Shown here piece by piece: positions 1 through 6,836 of a stretch of 15,869 bases of DNA (the first letter of the stretch is position 1; each line of letters starts with the position of its first letter). The position numbers were made by a program, and so were the translations under genes. The stretch is from Lysobacterales bacterium CG02_land_8_20_14_3_00_62_12 (GTDB lineage: Bacteria > Pseudomonadota > Gammaproteobacteria > Xanthomonadales > Ahniellaceae), in contig PEUI01000384.1 of assembly GCA_002785585.1 (NCBI GenBank), forward strand, positions 1-15,869, written 5' to 3'. Below the pieces are notes generated by a model. The model was not told where the DNA came from. It saw nothing but the letters and a program-made list of their open reading frames with translations, and did no database searches.

Positions 1-29
1 AATTTTCCGGTCGGCGCCATAGCGATCTT

Positions 30-56
30 GGGTTCCTTAGGACCCCCCTTTTTTTT
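30..56 (+). terminator. Rho-independent terminator of an off-window gene
   Basis: A stem-loop (GGGTTC, loop CTTA, GGACCC, with one G-U pair in RNA) occupies 30-45. It is followed by CCC and then eight consecutive T at 49-56, the classic intrinsic terminator layout for transcription to the right. The T-tract is on the wrong side to serve hrpB, which arrives from the other direction and stops at 75, so it most likely ends a plus-strand gene lying left of the window. The first 29 bases show no identifiable coding end. Confidence 0.72.
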
Positions 57-74
57 AGCATCGAGCTGGTGCCC

Positions 75-2567
75 TCAATCGCGCCGCGGACGTGGCTTGG
101 CGCGATGGCTGGCGACCGCCGTCCAGGGGTCATCGGGCCAGGGATGTTTGGGGTAACGGCCCTTCAGTTCTTTTTTGACTTCGGGGTAGGTGCGCTGCCA
201 GAAGCCTTTCAAGTCGCTGGTGACCTGGATCGGGGTTTGCTTGGGCGACAGCAGATGCAGCACCACCGGCACCCGGCCCTTGGCAATGCGTGGGGTGTCG
301 GCGAGACCGAACAACTCTTGCAATTTGACCGCCAATACCGGCGCCTGGCCGCTGGCGTAGAGCAGTTGCCGATTCATGCCGCTGGGCACCAGCAAGGCTT
401 TCGGGGCGAGTTCGTCGAGCGCTTTTTGTTGCGCGTAGTCGAGCCGCTGATGCAGCGCGGCAGCCAGTGCTTCAGCGCTGACTTCGCCGAGTTTGGCTTT
501 GCCTTGCAGCAGCGGCAACAGCCAGCCCGACAGGTCGGCGGTGAGCGCAGTTTCACTGACATCGGGCAAGCCCAATTCCGGGCACCAGGCGCGCAGATTC
601 TGCACCCGCGCCAACCATTGCTGGAGACTTTCACTCCACGGCAAACTTTGCAGACCGAGTTGCCCGATGCCACCGAGCAGGATCGCGGCGGTGGCCGCAT
701 CGCGAGCGGTAGGCACCGGCCGCGCGTCCAGCAGCAGATCGGCAAAGCGGCGCTCCTGGATCGCCACCACCGACTGGCTGTCGCGCTGGAAGGCAAGCTG
801 TCGCTGGCTGCTGAATTGATCGGCAAACGCTCGCTCCAAAAATTGGAAGTCGACTGGTGCGGCGCGTTGGATCAGGCTGTTCTTCTCATCGAAGCGCAGT
901 TCGGCGATCACCAGCCAGGGCGCGCCGGACAACGCCGAATCGTGGCGCAATTCAGCACCGCGACCATTGGCCAGTTGATAGCGGCGCGGATTGCCGGTGT
1001 CCATGCGGGCGATGCGATCAGGATAGGCAAAGCTCAGCACCTCACCAATATCGTGGGCGCTGAACACCTGCGTCGGGCGCCGCGCCGGGGCGATGTGCAG
1101 CCGCCGTCGCCACTGCTCGGCGGCTTGATCGATGGCGGCCAGCGCGCCCAGATCCACGCTGGCCGCATCGCTCCGGCCAACGCGAAACGCTGCCAGCGCG
1201 GCGATGCGGGTGCCGAGATCGTCGCTGAGTTTGGCTTCGCCGCGCAGCGGATCGCGGGCTTCGAGCAGCGCGGCCAGGTCGCAGGCCAGTCCTTTCTGGT
1301 CGGGCGCCGCCCGCTGCATGGCGTTGGCCAGTCGCGGATGCACGCCCAGCGCGAGCAAACTGCGGCCATGCGCGGTGATGCGTCGGTCGGCATCGAGCGC
1401 GCCGAGTGCCTGTAGCAAATCCAACGCTTGCGCCAGCGCGCCCGGCGGCGGTGGATCCAGAAAGCGCAGCGAGTCGGCGCCCCAGGCTTTGGTTTCGAGT
1501 GCGAACTGGGCCAGCTCGACGCGGCTCATTTCCGGTCGCGATCCCGGCTCCAGGCGTTCGCTCTCCGGCCATAATCGATAGCAACGACCGGCCGCCACAC
1601 GACCGGCACGACCGGCACGTTGCGCCGCCGAGGATTGGGCAATGCGCACGGTTTCCAGGCGACTCATGCCGCTGCCGACATCAAAGCGCGGCTCGCGGGC
1701 GAGACCGCTATCGACCACGGCGGTAACCCCGGGCAGGGTCAGACTGGACTCGGCCACATTGGTCGACAGCACCACCCGCCGCCGCCGGCCGCTGTTGAGG
1801 AGGCGCGCCTGCTCATCGACACCGAGTTCACCATGCAAGACCGCGATTTCCGCAGCCACGTCGGCCAGCAGCCGCGCCGCTTGATCGATCTCGCGCTTGC
1901 CCGGCAGAAAGCACAACACGTCGCCGGCGGTTTCGGCCAGCGCCAGTTGCACAGCGCGCAGCAATTGCCGCGAAAACGGCTCCTGCGGGCGTGCTGGCAA
2001 ACTTTGCAGGGTCACCGGAAAACTGCGCCCCACCGCCGTCAAGCGCGGGGCGTCCAGATAGCGCGCCAGTTTTTCGCCATCCAGCGTGGCGCTCATCACC
2101 AGAATGCGCAGATCCGGACGCACGCTTTGCTGCACATCCAGCGCCAGAGCGAGCCCCAGATCGCTGGCCAAGTGGCGTTCGTGGAACTCATCGAAGATCA
2201 ACGCCGAAACGCCTTCCAGCAGCGGATCATCCTGCAACAGGCGGGTCAGAATGCCCTCGGTGACGACTTCGATGCGGGTGCCTGCCGACAGCCGATTCTC
2301 GAAACGAATGCGGTAGCCAACGGTCGCGCCGAGCGCCGAGCCCAATTGCGCCGACATGAAAGTGGCCGCGGCCCGCGCCGCGATCCGCCGGGGTTCCAGC
2401 ATCAACACCTTGCCCGTGCACCAATTCGCCGACAACAAAGCCAGCGGCACCTGCGTCGTTTTGCCCGCGCCCGGCGGCGCTTCCAACACCAAGCGCGGAT
2501 GCTCCGCCAACTGCGCCATCAGCGCAGGCAGCAACGGCTCGATCGGGAAACGCGGTTCGTCACTCAT
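75..2567 (-). CDS. hrpB: ATP-dependent helicase HrpB (DEAH-box)
   Basis: Predicted cytoplasmic superfamily 2 DEAH-box RNA helicase of the HrpB type, 830 aa, within the family's usual range. Visible motifs, numbered from the chosen start: Walker A APPGAGKT at 30-37, motif Ia EPRRIAARAAA near 58, motif II DEFH at 126-129, motif III SAT at 159-161, motif V STNVAESSLT at 268-277 and motif VI QRAGRAGR at 316-323. The C-terminus carries the HrpB-specific end (LHLLSPKQTPIQVT, then GRYPKHPWPDDP). The frame stays open 41 codons further upstream, but that stretch is low in conserved character. I chose the ATG giving MSDEPRFPIEPLLPAL, because the helicase domain begins directly after it. No strong ribosome-binding site is visible, so the start is less certain than the identity. 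The cellular role of HrpB is poorly defined in most bacteria. It is divergent from the TA module on its right. Confidence 0.93.
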   Translation of the reverse strand: MSDEPRFPIEPLLPALMAQLAEHPRLVLEAPPGAGKTTQVPLALLSANWCTGKVLMLEPRRIAARAAATFMSAQLGSALGATVGYRIRFENRLSAGTRIEVVTEGILTRLLQDDPLLEGVSALIFDEFHERHLASDLGLALALDVQQSVRPDLRILVMSATLDGEKLARYLDAPRLTAVGRSFPVTLQSLPARPQEPFSRQLLRAVQLALAETAGDVLCFLPGKREIDQAARLLADVAAEIAVLHGELGVDEQARLLNSGRRRRVVLSTNVAESSLTLPGVTAVVDSGLAREPRFDVGSGMSRLETVRIAQSSAAQRAGRAGRVAAGRCYRLWPESERLEPGSRPEMSRVELAQFALETKAWGADSLRFLDPPPPGALAQALDLLQALGALDADRRITAHGRSLLALGVHPRLANAMQRAAPDQKGLACDLAALLEARDPLRGEAKLSDDLGTRIAALAAFRVGRSDAASVDLGALAAIDQAAEQWRRRLHIAPARRPTQVFSAHDIGEVLSFAYPDRIARMDTGNPRRYQLANGRGAELRHDSALSGAPWLVIAELRFDEKNSLIQRAAPVDFQFLERAFADQFSSQRQLAFQRDSQSVVAIQERRFADLLLDARPVPTARDAATAAILLGGIGQLGLQSLPWSESLQQWLARVQNLRAWCPELGLPDVSETALTADLSGWLLPLLQGKAKLGEVSAEALAAALHQRLDYAQQKALDELAPKALLVPSGMNRQLLYASGQAPVLAVKLQELFGLADTPRIAKGRVPVVLHLLSPKQTPIQVTSDLKGFWQRTYPEVKKELKGRYPKHPWPDDPWTAVASHRAKPRPRRD

Positions 2568-2710
2568 GCAGGACGGCAGGCAATTCGGGGAGGCGGAGGG
2601 TAGCGCAGACGCCGCTGGCGGCCGGTCCCCACCCGCGCATGGCGGGCGATCAGCGGTCGCTCGGACCCGCGCCCGCACCGTTTCGATCAACCAGAACGCT
2701 TATGCTAAGC

Positions 2711-2732
2711 TCGTGTAACACGATGTAGTACA
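2711..2732 (+). promoter_or_regulatory. Double-palindrome operator of the RHH/PIN module
   Basis: Two perfect palindromes lie side by side just upstream of the antitoxin ribosome-binding site. The first is TCGTGT-A-ACACGA at 2711-2723 and the second is TGTA-G-TACA at 2724-2732. Their centres (2717 and 2728) are 11 bp apart, one helical turn. Ribbon-helix-helix antitoxins commonly autoregulate by binding adjacent palindromic sites on one DNA face, so this is the likely operator. A possible -10 (TATGCT, 2701-2706) lies just upstream, but I see no convincing -35. Confidence 0.6.
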
Positions 2733-2747
2733 ACTTAGGAGGCCATC

Positions 2748-2966
2748 ATGCAAAGCACGTTGACGGTTCGCCTTTCCGGCAAAGAGGCTGCCGATTTGCA
2801 GGCGGTGTGCGAGTTGACCGGCAAGAGCCGCAGTGAAGTGGTACGGGGATCGTTGCGCGACCGCCTGTTTCGCGAGCGGTTGAAAGTCCTGCAAGACGAG
2901 CTCAGGCCCAAAGCGCGGGAAATTGGCTGGTTGACCGAGAACGACCTATTTCGCGATGTCCGATGA
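2748..2966 (+). CDS. Ribbon-helix-helix antitoxin (CopG/VapB-like)
   Basis: A 72-aa protein beginning MQSTLTVRLSGKEAADLQ. The N-terminus is a beta strand followed by two helices (about residues 3-45), as in ribbon-helix-helix DNA-binding antitoxins. The charged C-terminal tail (about 46-72) would be the part that wraps and blocks the toxin. A strong ribosome-binding site, AGGAGG at 2737-2742, sits 5 bases before the ATG. The stop codon overlaps the start of the PIN toxin by 4 bp (ATGA, 2963-2966), the usual arrangement for translationally coupled TA pairs. Expected roles are neutralising the downstream toxin and repressing its own promoter through the palindromes at 2711-2732. Exact subfamily is not determined. 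Confidence 0.85.
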   Translation: MQSTLTVRLSGKEAADLQAVCELTGKSRSEVVRGSLRDRLFRERLKVLQDELRPKAREIGWLTENDLFRDVR

Positions 2967-3361
2967 AATTATTCCTGGATACAAACGTCTGGGCCAGCGC
3001 CTTGCTGACCGCGGGCTTATGCGAAGAGTTGCTGGCCAAGACCTGCGCGGAGGGCATGGCTTTGACCAGTGAACTGGTCTGGACCGAATTGGCGGCAGTG
3101 TTAACCCGCAAACTGCGTGCAGCCGACAGCACGCTCGGCTCCGCCAGAATCCTGTGGCAATCCGCCCTCTGTGTTGAAGAGGTGCCAGTACCAACCGATG
3201 ACAATGATGCCCGCCTGGTCGCCGCCGCCGTCGCCGCAGGGGCCAAATGGTTCGTCACCGGAGACAAAAGAATACTCAGCAGGCAGCGCTCCGGGGAGAT
3301 GCGCATCGTCAGCCCACGCGACGCCTGGGTCCAGCGGTTCGCGCCGCACCTTGCGCTTTAG
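2963..3361 (+). CDS. PIN-domain toxin (VapC-like ribonuclease)
   Basis: A 132-aa single PIN domain. Candidate metal-binding acidic residues are present: D6 in FLDTNVW, E42 in VWTELAAVL, D82 in TDDNDARLVAAA and D101 in VTGDKRIL. The VTGDKRIL and SPRDAW segments are typical of the PIN_3-type 'putative toxin-antitoxin system toxin component' group rather than classic VapC. PIN toxins of this kind are endoribonucleases that inhibit growth when freed from the antitoxin; the RNA target cannot be told from sequence. The start overlaps the antitoxin stop by 4 bp and has no strong ribosome-binding site, which suggests coupled translation. The gene appears intact. Confidence 0.86.
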   Translation: MKLFLDTNVWASALLTAGLCEELLAKTCAEGMALTSELVWTELAAVLTRKLRAADSTLGSARILWQSALCVEEVPVPTDDNDARLVAAAVAAGAKWFVTGDKRILSRQRSGEMRIVSPRDAWVQRFAPHLAL

Positions 3362-3380
3362 CGATTGCTGAAACGCATGG

Positions 3381-3441
3381 CGGCGGCACCACCGACGACC
3401 GGCAAGCCGCACCGGTGAAGTGCCGGTAGCGGTGGCCGCCG
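3381..3441. repeat. REP-like nested inverted repeat behind the PIN toxin
   Basis: The outer arms pair CGGCGGC (3381-3387) with GCCGCCG (3435-3441). The pairing continues inward as CACCG (3390-3394) with CGGTG (3430-3434), leaving a 2-nt bulge. A second perfect 6-bp stem, CCGGCA (3399-3404) with TGCCGG (3421-3426), lies inside. There is no T-tract, so this is not a standard terminator; it resembles a REP or palindromic-unit element. The remaining spacer to brnT (3442-3548) shows no gene I can support. Confidence 0.5.
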
Positions 3442-3548
3442 CTGGAAGGCCGCGAGCGACCGCAGGTCGAGGCGCGGAACGGCGTCTGGGAGATCGAGCG
3501 CCACCACGCAGTCGGCATGAGTCGCTAGGTAAATCAACACGATTGTAG

Positions 3549-3556
3549 TAACGTTA
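3549..3556 (+). promoter_or_regulatory. Short palindrome upstream of brnT, possible BrnA operator
   Basis: TAACGTTA at 3549-3556 is a perfect 8-bp palindrome ending 4 bases before the brnT ATG. BrnA is an RHH-type DNA-binding antitoxin that represses its own operon, so a palindrome overlapping the promoter and start region is a plausible operator. An 8-bp palindrome can occur by chance, and no clear ribosome-binding site is visible for brnT, so this stays tentative. Confidence 0.25.
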
Positions 3557-3560
3557 AAGT

Positions 3561-3860
3561 ATGCAAACCAGATTTGAATGGGATCCGACCAAGGCCGCAA
3601 ACAATCTCAAAAAACACTGCGTGAGCTTCGAGACCGCCACCCGCGTTTTTGCCGACCCGTTCGCGGTGGTGGAGCAAGACCGTATCGAGAACGCGGAGCA
3701 CCGCTGGCAAACCTTGGGCAGCGTGGGTCGTTACCTGTTGCTGCTGGTGGCCCACACCGTCCGCGACGACCAGGACGGCAGCGAGATTATCCGCATCATT
3801 TCGGCACGTCGCGCCGAACCGAAAGAAAGGAAACGCTATGAGCAAAATGGTTCACTATGA
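3561..3860 (+). CDS. brnT: BrnT family toxin
   Basis: A 99-aa protein with the BrnT signature blocks. The N-terminal block runs FEWDPTKAANNLKKHCVSFE (residues 5-24), followed by VFADPFAVV (29-37); the C-terminal block is IIRIISARRAEPKERKRYE (76-94). BrnT is a type II TA ribonuclease toxin with a RelE-like fold that inhibits translation and is neutralised by BrnA. The length matches the family (about 90-100 aa), and no motif is broken except that the common KHG is KHC here. Toxin-before-antitoxin order and a 23-bp overlap with brnA agree with the family's usual organisation. The ribosome-binding site is weak, which may keep toxin expression low. Confidence 0.9.
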   Translation: MQTRFEWDPTKAANNLKKHCVSFETATRVFADPFAVVEQDRIENAEHRWQTLGSVGRYLLLLVAHTVRDDQDGSEIIRIISARRAEPKERKRYEQNGSL

Positions 3861-4152
3861 GGTTGACTTGAACAAGCTGCCGCCGCTGACCGATGAGCAG
3901 CAGGCCGAACTCAAGGTGCTGTCCAACAAACCGGACAACGAAATCGACTACAGCGACATTCCGCCGCTGGATGATGCGTTCTGGAAAAACGCCGTGTGCA
4001 ATCCGTTCTACAAGTCCACCAAGACCTCTACCACGGTGCGCGTGGATTCAGATGTGCTGGCGTGGCTCAAGAGCCAAGGCAAGGGATACCAGACCAAGAT
4101 CAACGCCATCCTGCGTGCGGCGATGATTCGCGCACTGCATCACAAGGCTTGA
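3838..4152 (+). CDS. brnA: BrnA antitoxin
   Basis: A 104-aa antitoxin. The frame is open further upstream, but the ATG at 3838 follows an AAAGG motif (3826-3830) and gives MSKMVHYEVDLNKLPPLTDE. It lies inside the end of brnT, as expected for this operon. The N-terminal part (about 1-60) is the acidic, proline-containing toxin-binding region. The C-terminal part (STTVRVDSDVLAWLKSQG then YQTKINAILRAAM) is the conserved BrnA DNA-binding RHH segment. BrnA neutralises BrnT and represses the operon. The gene looks complete. Downstream is a strong hairpin and then the convergent end of the PspA operon. Confidence 0.9.
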   Translation: MSKMVHYEVDLNKLPPLTDEQQAELKVLSNKPDNEIDYSDIPPLDDAFWKNAVCNPFYKSTKTSTTVRVDSDVLAWLKSQGKGYQTKINAILRAAMIRALHHKA

Positions 4153-4169
4153 GCCCGCAGTAGCGGACA

Positions 4170-4196
4170 ACGGCTGGAGCTTGAAGCCCAAGCCGT
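4170..4196. repeat. Hairpin between convergent brnA and the PspA operon
   Basis: ACGGCTGG (4170-4177) pairs with CCAAGCCGT (4188-4196) with a single bulged A, and GCTT/AAGC (4179-4187) extends the stem inward. It starts 17 bases after the brnA stop. A weaker CGTAG/CTACG stem follows at about 4197-4220. Being palindromic and lying between convergent genes, it could act as a bidirectional transcription barrier, but no T-tract follows on either strand. The rest of 4221-4284 holds nothing I can name. Confidence 0.4.
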
Positions 4197-4284
4197 CGTA
4201 GGCGCAATTCGGGCTACGGCCATTCGGAAGCGGCGCTACCGCTGAAGTCGCGCATCGCCATTGCAGTTGCGCCCCCACCGTGCC

Positions 4285-5973
4285 CTATTCCAGGGTGAAC
4301 CACTGCACTTCGACGCGGCGGTTCTGGTCGCTGTCGGTGCCAGCGGGTTCTTCCCAGCCGCGACCGACCAGTTCGATGCGGTCTTTGGCGAGGCCGGGGA
4401 ATTTTTTCAGCAGCGCATCGCGGACGGCCTCGGCGCGCTGGCGTGACAAGGCCATGGCGTTGAGCGCCATGCTGCGGACCAACGCTTGGCCGCCCTGCTG
4501 TTCGAACTCGGGCACGCGGGCGTTATCGACATGGCCACGCAGCAACACCACCGATCCCGGACTGACCTGCAAGAAGCCCTTGATGGTGTCGAGATAGCCC
4601 TGATTTTGGGCGGCGGCTTGATCGAGTACCGAGGAATTGGGTTCGAAGAAAAAACGGATGTCTTTGCTGAGCAGGGCATCGCCTTCGAGCGAGACATTGC
4701 CACGGGTTTTGATCGGTGCGATGGCGACCGTTTGCTTGGCGAATTCGGCTTGGTCTTTCAGCGCTTGCAGGGCGCTCATGTCGACAAAGCGCGCCGAATC
4801 GGCCGGATTCTTGATGATCTTGCCGTAGGCCAGCAGCGACGATTGAAAGATCCCCTGGAACGATCCGGCGGCATCGATGGTGCCCTCGAAAAAGGCGCGG
4901 TTCTCCGGCAAATTGGAAAGATGCACCTTGGCCAATTCATCGCGGGTGTCTTCCGCTGTCCACTTGAAAGCGCTGGCGACGACGGCCTGATTTGGTTCGG
5001 GCTGATCGCGCAGGCGGCGGTTGCCGTCGAGCAGACCATGGACCAGACCCTTGACCCAATCCGGGTGCGCGCTGGCAAAGCCTTTGTTGACGATCAGCAG
5101 GTCGGCAATGATCAGCAGGTTGCGGTTGGAGACCAGCGCCTTGGCTTTGCCCGCAGACGCCGCGATCACTTCTTCGGTGCGCGGCGACCAGCCGACGCAG
5201 CCGTTGAGGCGGGCGTTGCCACTAGCGAGTTCATGGGCATAGGCATCGCAGGCGACGAAGGCGTCTTCATAGAACACCAGGCCGAGTTCGCCGGCCGCCG
5301 GGTGGGCAGAGAGATCCCGCAACACCACCACCGGTACGCCAGCCTCGGAAGCCAGATAGCGGATAAAAAATTCGCTTTCGTTGAATTGCGACGCCGCCAG
5401 CGTGCGCCCTTTGAGCTGGTTGATGCTGCTGATGCCGGCATCGACCACGACCATATCGGCGCCGCGCGAAAACCCGATCTGCGCTGGCACCACGATCTCG
5501 AACTGACGACCGAGCACGGCCAGCACATCGGCGGTGGTGACCGAGGCGGCGAGCTTGCCGTTGTTGAGTTTCGACCAGCCCTCTTCCTCGCTCAGCGACA
5601 AGCGCACCTGGAAGCCGTAATGCTTGGCAAAGAAGGAATCCGGATTCGGCGCCAGCCCGCCATTGGCGACGATCAATCCGCCGTAGCCGGCGTATTCGCT
5701 GATATCCACGTCGATGACGTTGTTGCTCGGCGTGTAAGCCGCTGCCTGATCCAGTTGCGGCGTCGCCAGGTCGGGCTCGATTGGTGCCGGGGCGGCGCTA
5801 TCGACCACAGCGCTGGTCGCCTCAGCGCTCGCTCGGTTGGCCGACGCCGGTGCTGCGGTCTGGCGCAGATCGCGCAGACTCAACCAGGCGCCCATGCCGA
5901 GCAGTCCGGCCACCAGCAAAAAGGTCAGCAACTTGCCAATGGCATTGCCACGTTGACGCTGCATCGGGTTCAT
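4285..5973 (-). CDS. Membrane-anchored substrate-binding-like/OmpA-like fusion protein
   Basis: A 562-aa protein with one N-terminal membrane segment (about residues 15-33, after a basic start) and an Ala/Pro-rich linker (about 38-85). A periplasmic domain resembling ABC-transporter solute-binding proteins of the nitrate/sulfonate/taurine type follows (about 87-400; GGLIVANGGLAPNPDSFF, KLNNGKLAASVTTADVLAVL). The C-terminus is an OmpA-like peptidoglycan-binding domain (about 435-560; LLRGHVDNARV with D483, LSRQRAEAVRDAL with R513, then QNRRVEVQW). No lipobox is seen, so the hydrophobic segment probably stays as an inner-membrane anchor. A good ribosome-binding site (AAGGAG on the minus strand, 5981-5986) precedes the ATG, which overlaps the previous stop by 4 bp. 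No permease or transport ATPase is nearby, so sensing or cell-wall tethering is more likely than import. Last gene of the PspA operon. Confidence 0.85.
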   Translation of the reverse strand: MNPMQRQRGNAIGKLLTFLLVAGLLGMGAWLSLRDLRQTAAPASANRASAEATSAVVDSAAPAPIEPDLATPQLDQAAAYTPSNNVIDVDISEYAGYGGLIVANGGLAPNPDSFFAKHYGFQVRLSLSEEEGWSKLNNGKLAASVTTADVLAVLGRQFEIVVPAQIGFSRGADMVVVDAGISSINQLKGRTLAASQFNESEFFIRYLASEAGVPVVVLRDLSAHPAAGELGLVFYEDAFVACDAYAHELASGNARLNGCVGWSPRTEEVIAASAGKAKALVSNRNLLIIADLLIVNKGFASAHPDWVKGLVHGLLDGNRRLRDQPEPNQAVVASAFKWTAEDTRDELAKVHLSNLPENRAFFEGTIDAAGSFQGIFQSSLLAYGKIIKNPADSARFVDMSALQALKDQAEFAKQTVAIAPIKTRGNVSLEGDALLSKDIRFFFEPNSSVLDQAAAQNQGYLDTIKGFLQVSPGSVVLLRGHVDNARVPEFEQQGGQALVRSMALNAMALSRQRAEAVRDALLKKFPGLAKDRIELVGRGWEEPAGTDSDQNRRVEVQWFTLE

Positions 5974-6836
5974 GCGGATTCTCCTTGGGCGAGGTCTTTG
6001 GTTGCGCCAGCAGCGCGCAACACGCGCGCTGGCAGGGGATGGGCGGCGGCATTTTCGAATACGCCGAGCAAATCACGCTGGCCGTCGAGCCAGCGATTGG
6101 CTTCGTTGAACGAGGCGGTCAATGCATCCAGCGATTGCCCGATGCCGCCTTCATCGGTGGCCAGCAGGGCTTGTTCGCGGATCAGGGCAATTTGTTGATC
6201 GATGCGGGCAAGCTCGGCATCGACATGTTCCAGACGGCGCCCGGCATCGGCATGCGCGGCCTGGCGCTGATCGATCACCGCCTGTTGTTGTTCCAGGCTA
6301 CGGCGCAATTCGCTGTCGATGTTGTCGGCGCCGAGGCGCCGGGCGATGTGTTGTTCCTGTGCGCTGAGTTGGTCGCTTTCGCGGTGCGCGGTGGCGACCA
6401 CACGCAGCATCGCTTGGCGCGCCGCCAATAGTCGCAAGTGCAGCCAGACCAGTTGTTCCAGGCTATCGGCGTGACTGGCGAGCAACGGCGATTGATCCAG
6501 CGACACGACAATTTCGCGCGCCCGCGCTTCGATCTGCTGCTGGCGTTGTCGATCCTCTGCTGCCAACTGCTGGTGCAAGCCGAGGTAGCGCACCTCAGCC
6601 GGATCGGCACCGGCAGCGGCCTGCTGCGCTTGGGCATCCACGCTCTGACGAAACCGCGGCTGGCTCGACAACCAACCCAGGTAGCCGATTTCCAGCCCGG
6701 CGCCGAGCAGCCAGAAGCCGGGGCTGAGAAAAAATCCCAGCAAACCGAATGCCGCCAACGCAAACCAGTTGGGCGGAATCGGCATGCCCAGCGGCCGGGC
6801 GTTGAACGCCGCCCGCCAATACCCTGGCGCCGTCAC
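5970..6836 (-). CDS. Membrane-anchored coiled-coil protein of the PspA operon
   Basis: 288 aa, GTG start; GTGA overlaps the AAA+ gene's stop, so translation is probably coupled. A hydrophobic hairpin-like stretch lies near the N-terminus (about residues 24-57: WFALAAFGLLGFFLSPGF, then LLGAGLEIGYLGWLSS). It is followed by a long Gln/Ala/Arg/Glu-rich helical region (about 80-225) with coiled-coil character, and then a less charged tail. I know of no named family with a defined function, although the FLSPGFWLLGAGLE-type segment looks like a conserved motif. With the membrane part short and the helix long, the protein probably sits on the inner membrane with its coiled coil in the cytoplasm, where it could contact the PspA-like protein or the AAA+ enzyme. 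That role is inferred only from position and shape. Confidence 0.8.
   Translation of the reverse strand: MTAPGYWRAAFNARPLGMPIPPNWFALAAFGLLGFFLSPGFWLLGAGLEIGYLGWLSSQPRFRQSVDAQAQQAAAGADPAEVRYLGLHQQLAAEDRQRQQQIEARAREIVVSLDQSPLLASHADSLEQLVWLHLRLLAARQAMLRVVATAHRESDQLSAQEQHIARRLGADNIDSELRRSLEQQQAVIDQRQAAHADAGRRLEHVDAELARIDQQIALIREQALLATDEGGIGQSLDALTASFNEANRWLDGQRDLLGVFENAAAHPLPARVLRAAGATKDLAQGESA

Noticed and set aside
69..1415. 448-aa plus-strand open frame opposite hrpB
   Set aside because: It is antisense to a confidently identified helicase, has Gln/Arg-rich composition with no motif, and such long shadow frames are normal in GC-rich genes.
2568..2690. Longer HrpB start adding 41 residues
   Set aside because: The extra residues are Arg/Pro/Ala-rich without family similarity, and the shorter start fits the helicase domain boundary.
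3436..3529. Possible gene remnant reading RPQVEARNGVWEIERHH before a stop
   Set aside because: Only about 30 codons, interrupted upstream by a stop at the hairpin, with no start or ribosome-binding site and no family I recognise.
4486..6198. 570-aa plus-strand open frame opposite the OmpA-fusion gene
   Set aside because: No recognisable domain; it runs across two real minus-strand genes with clear membrane and OmpA signatures.
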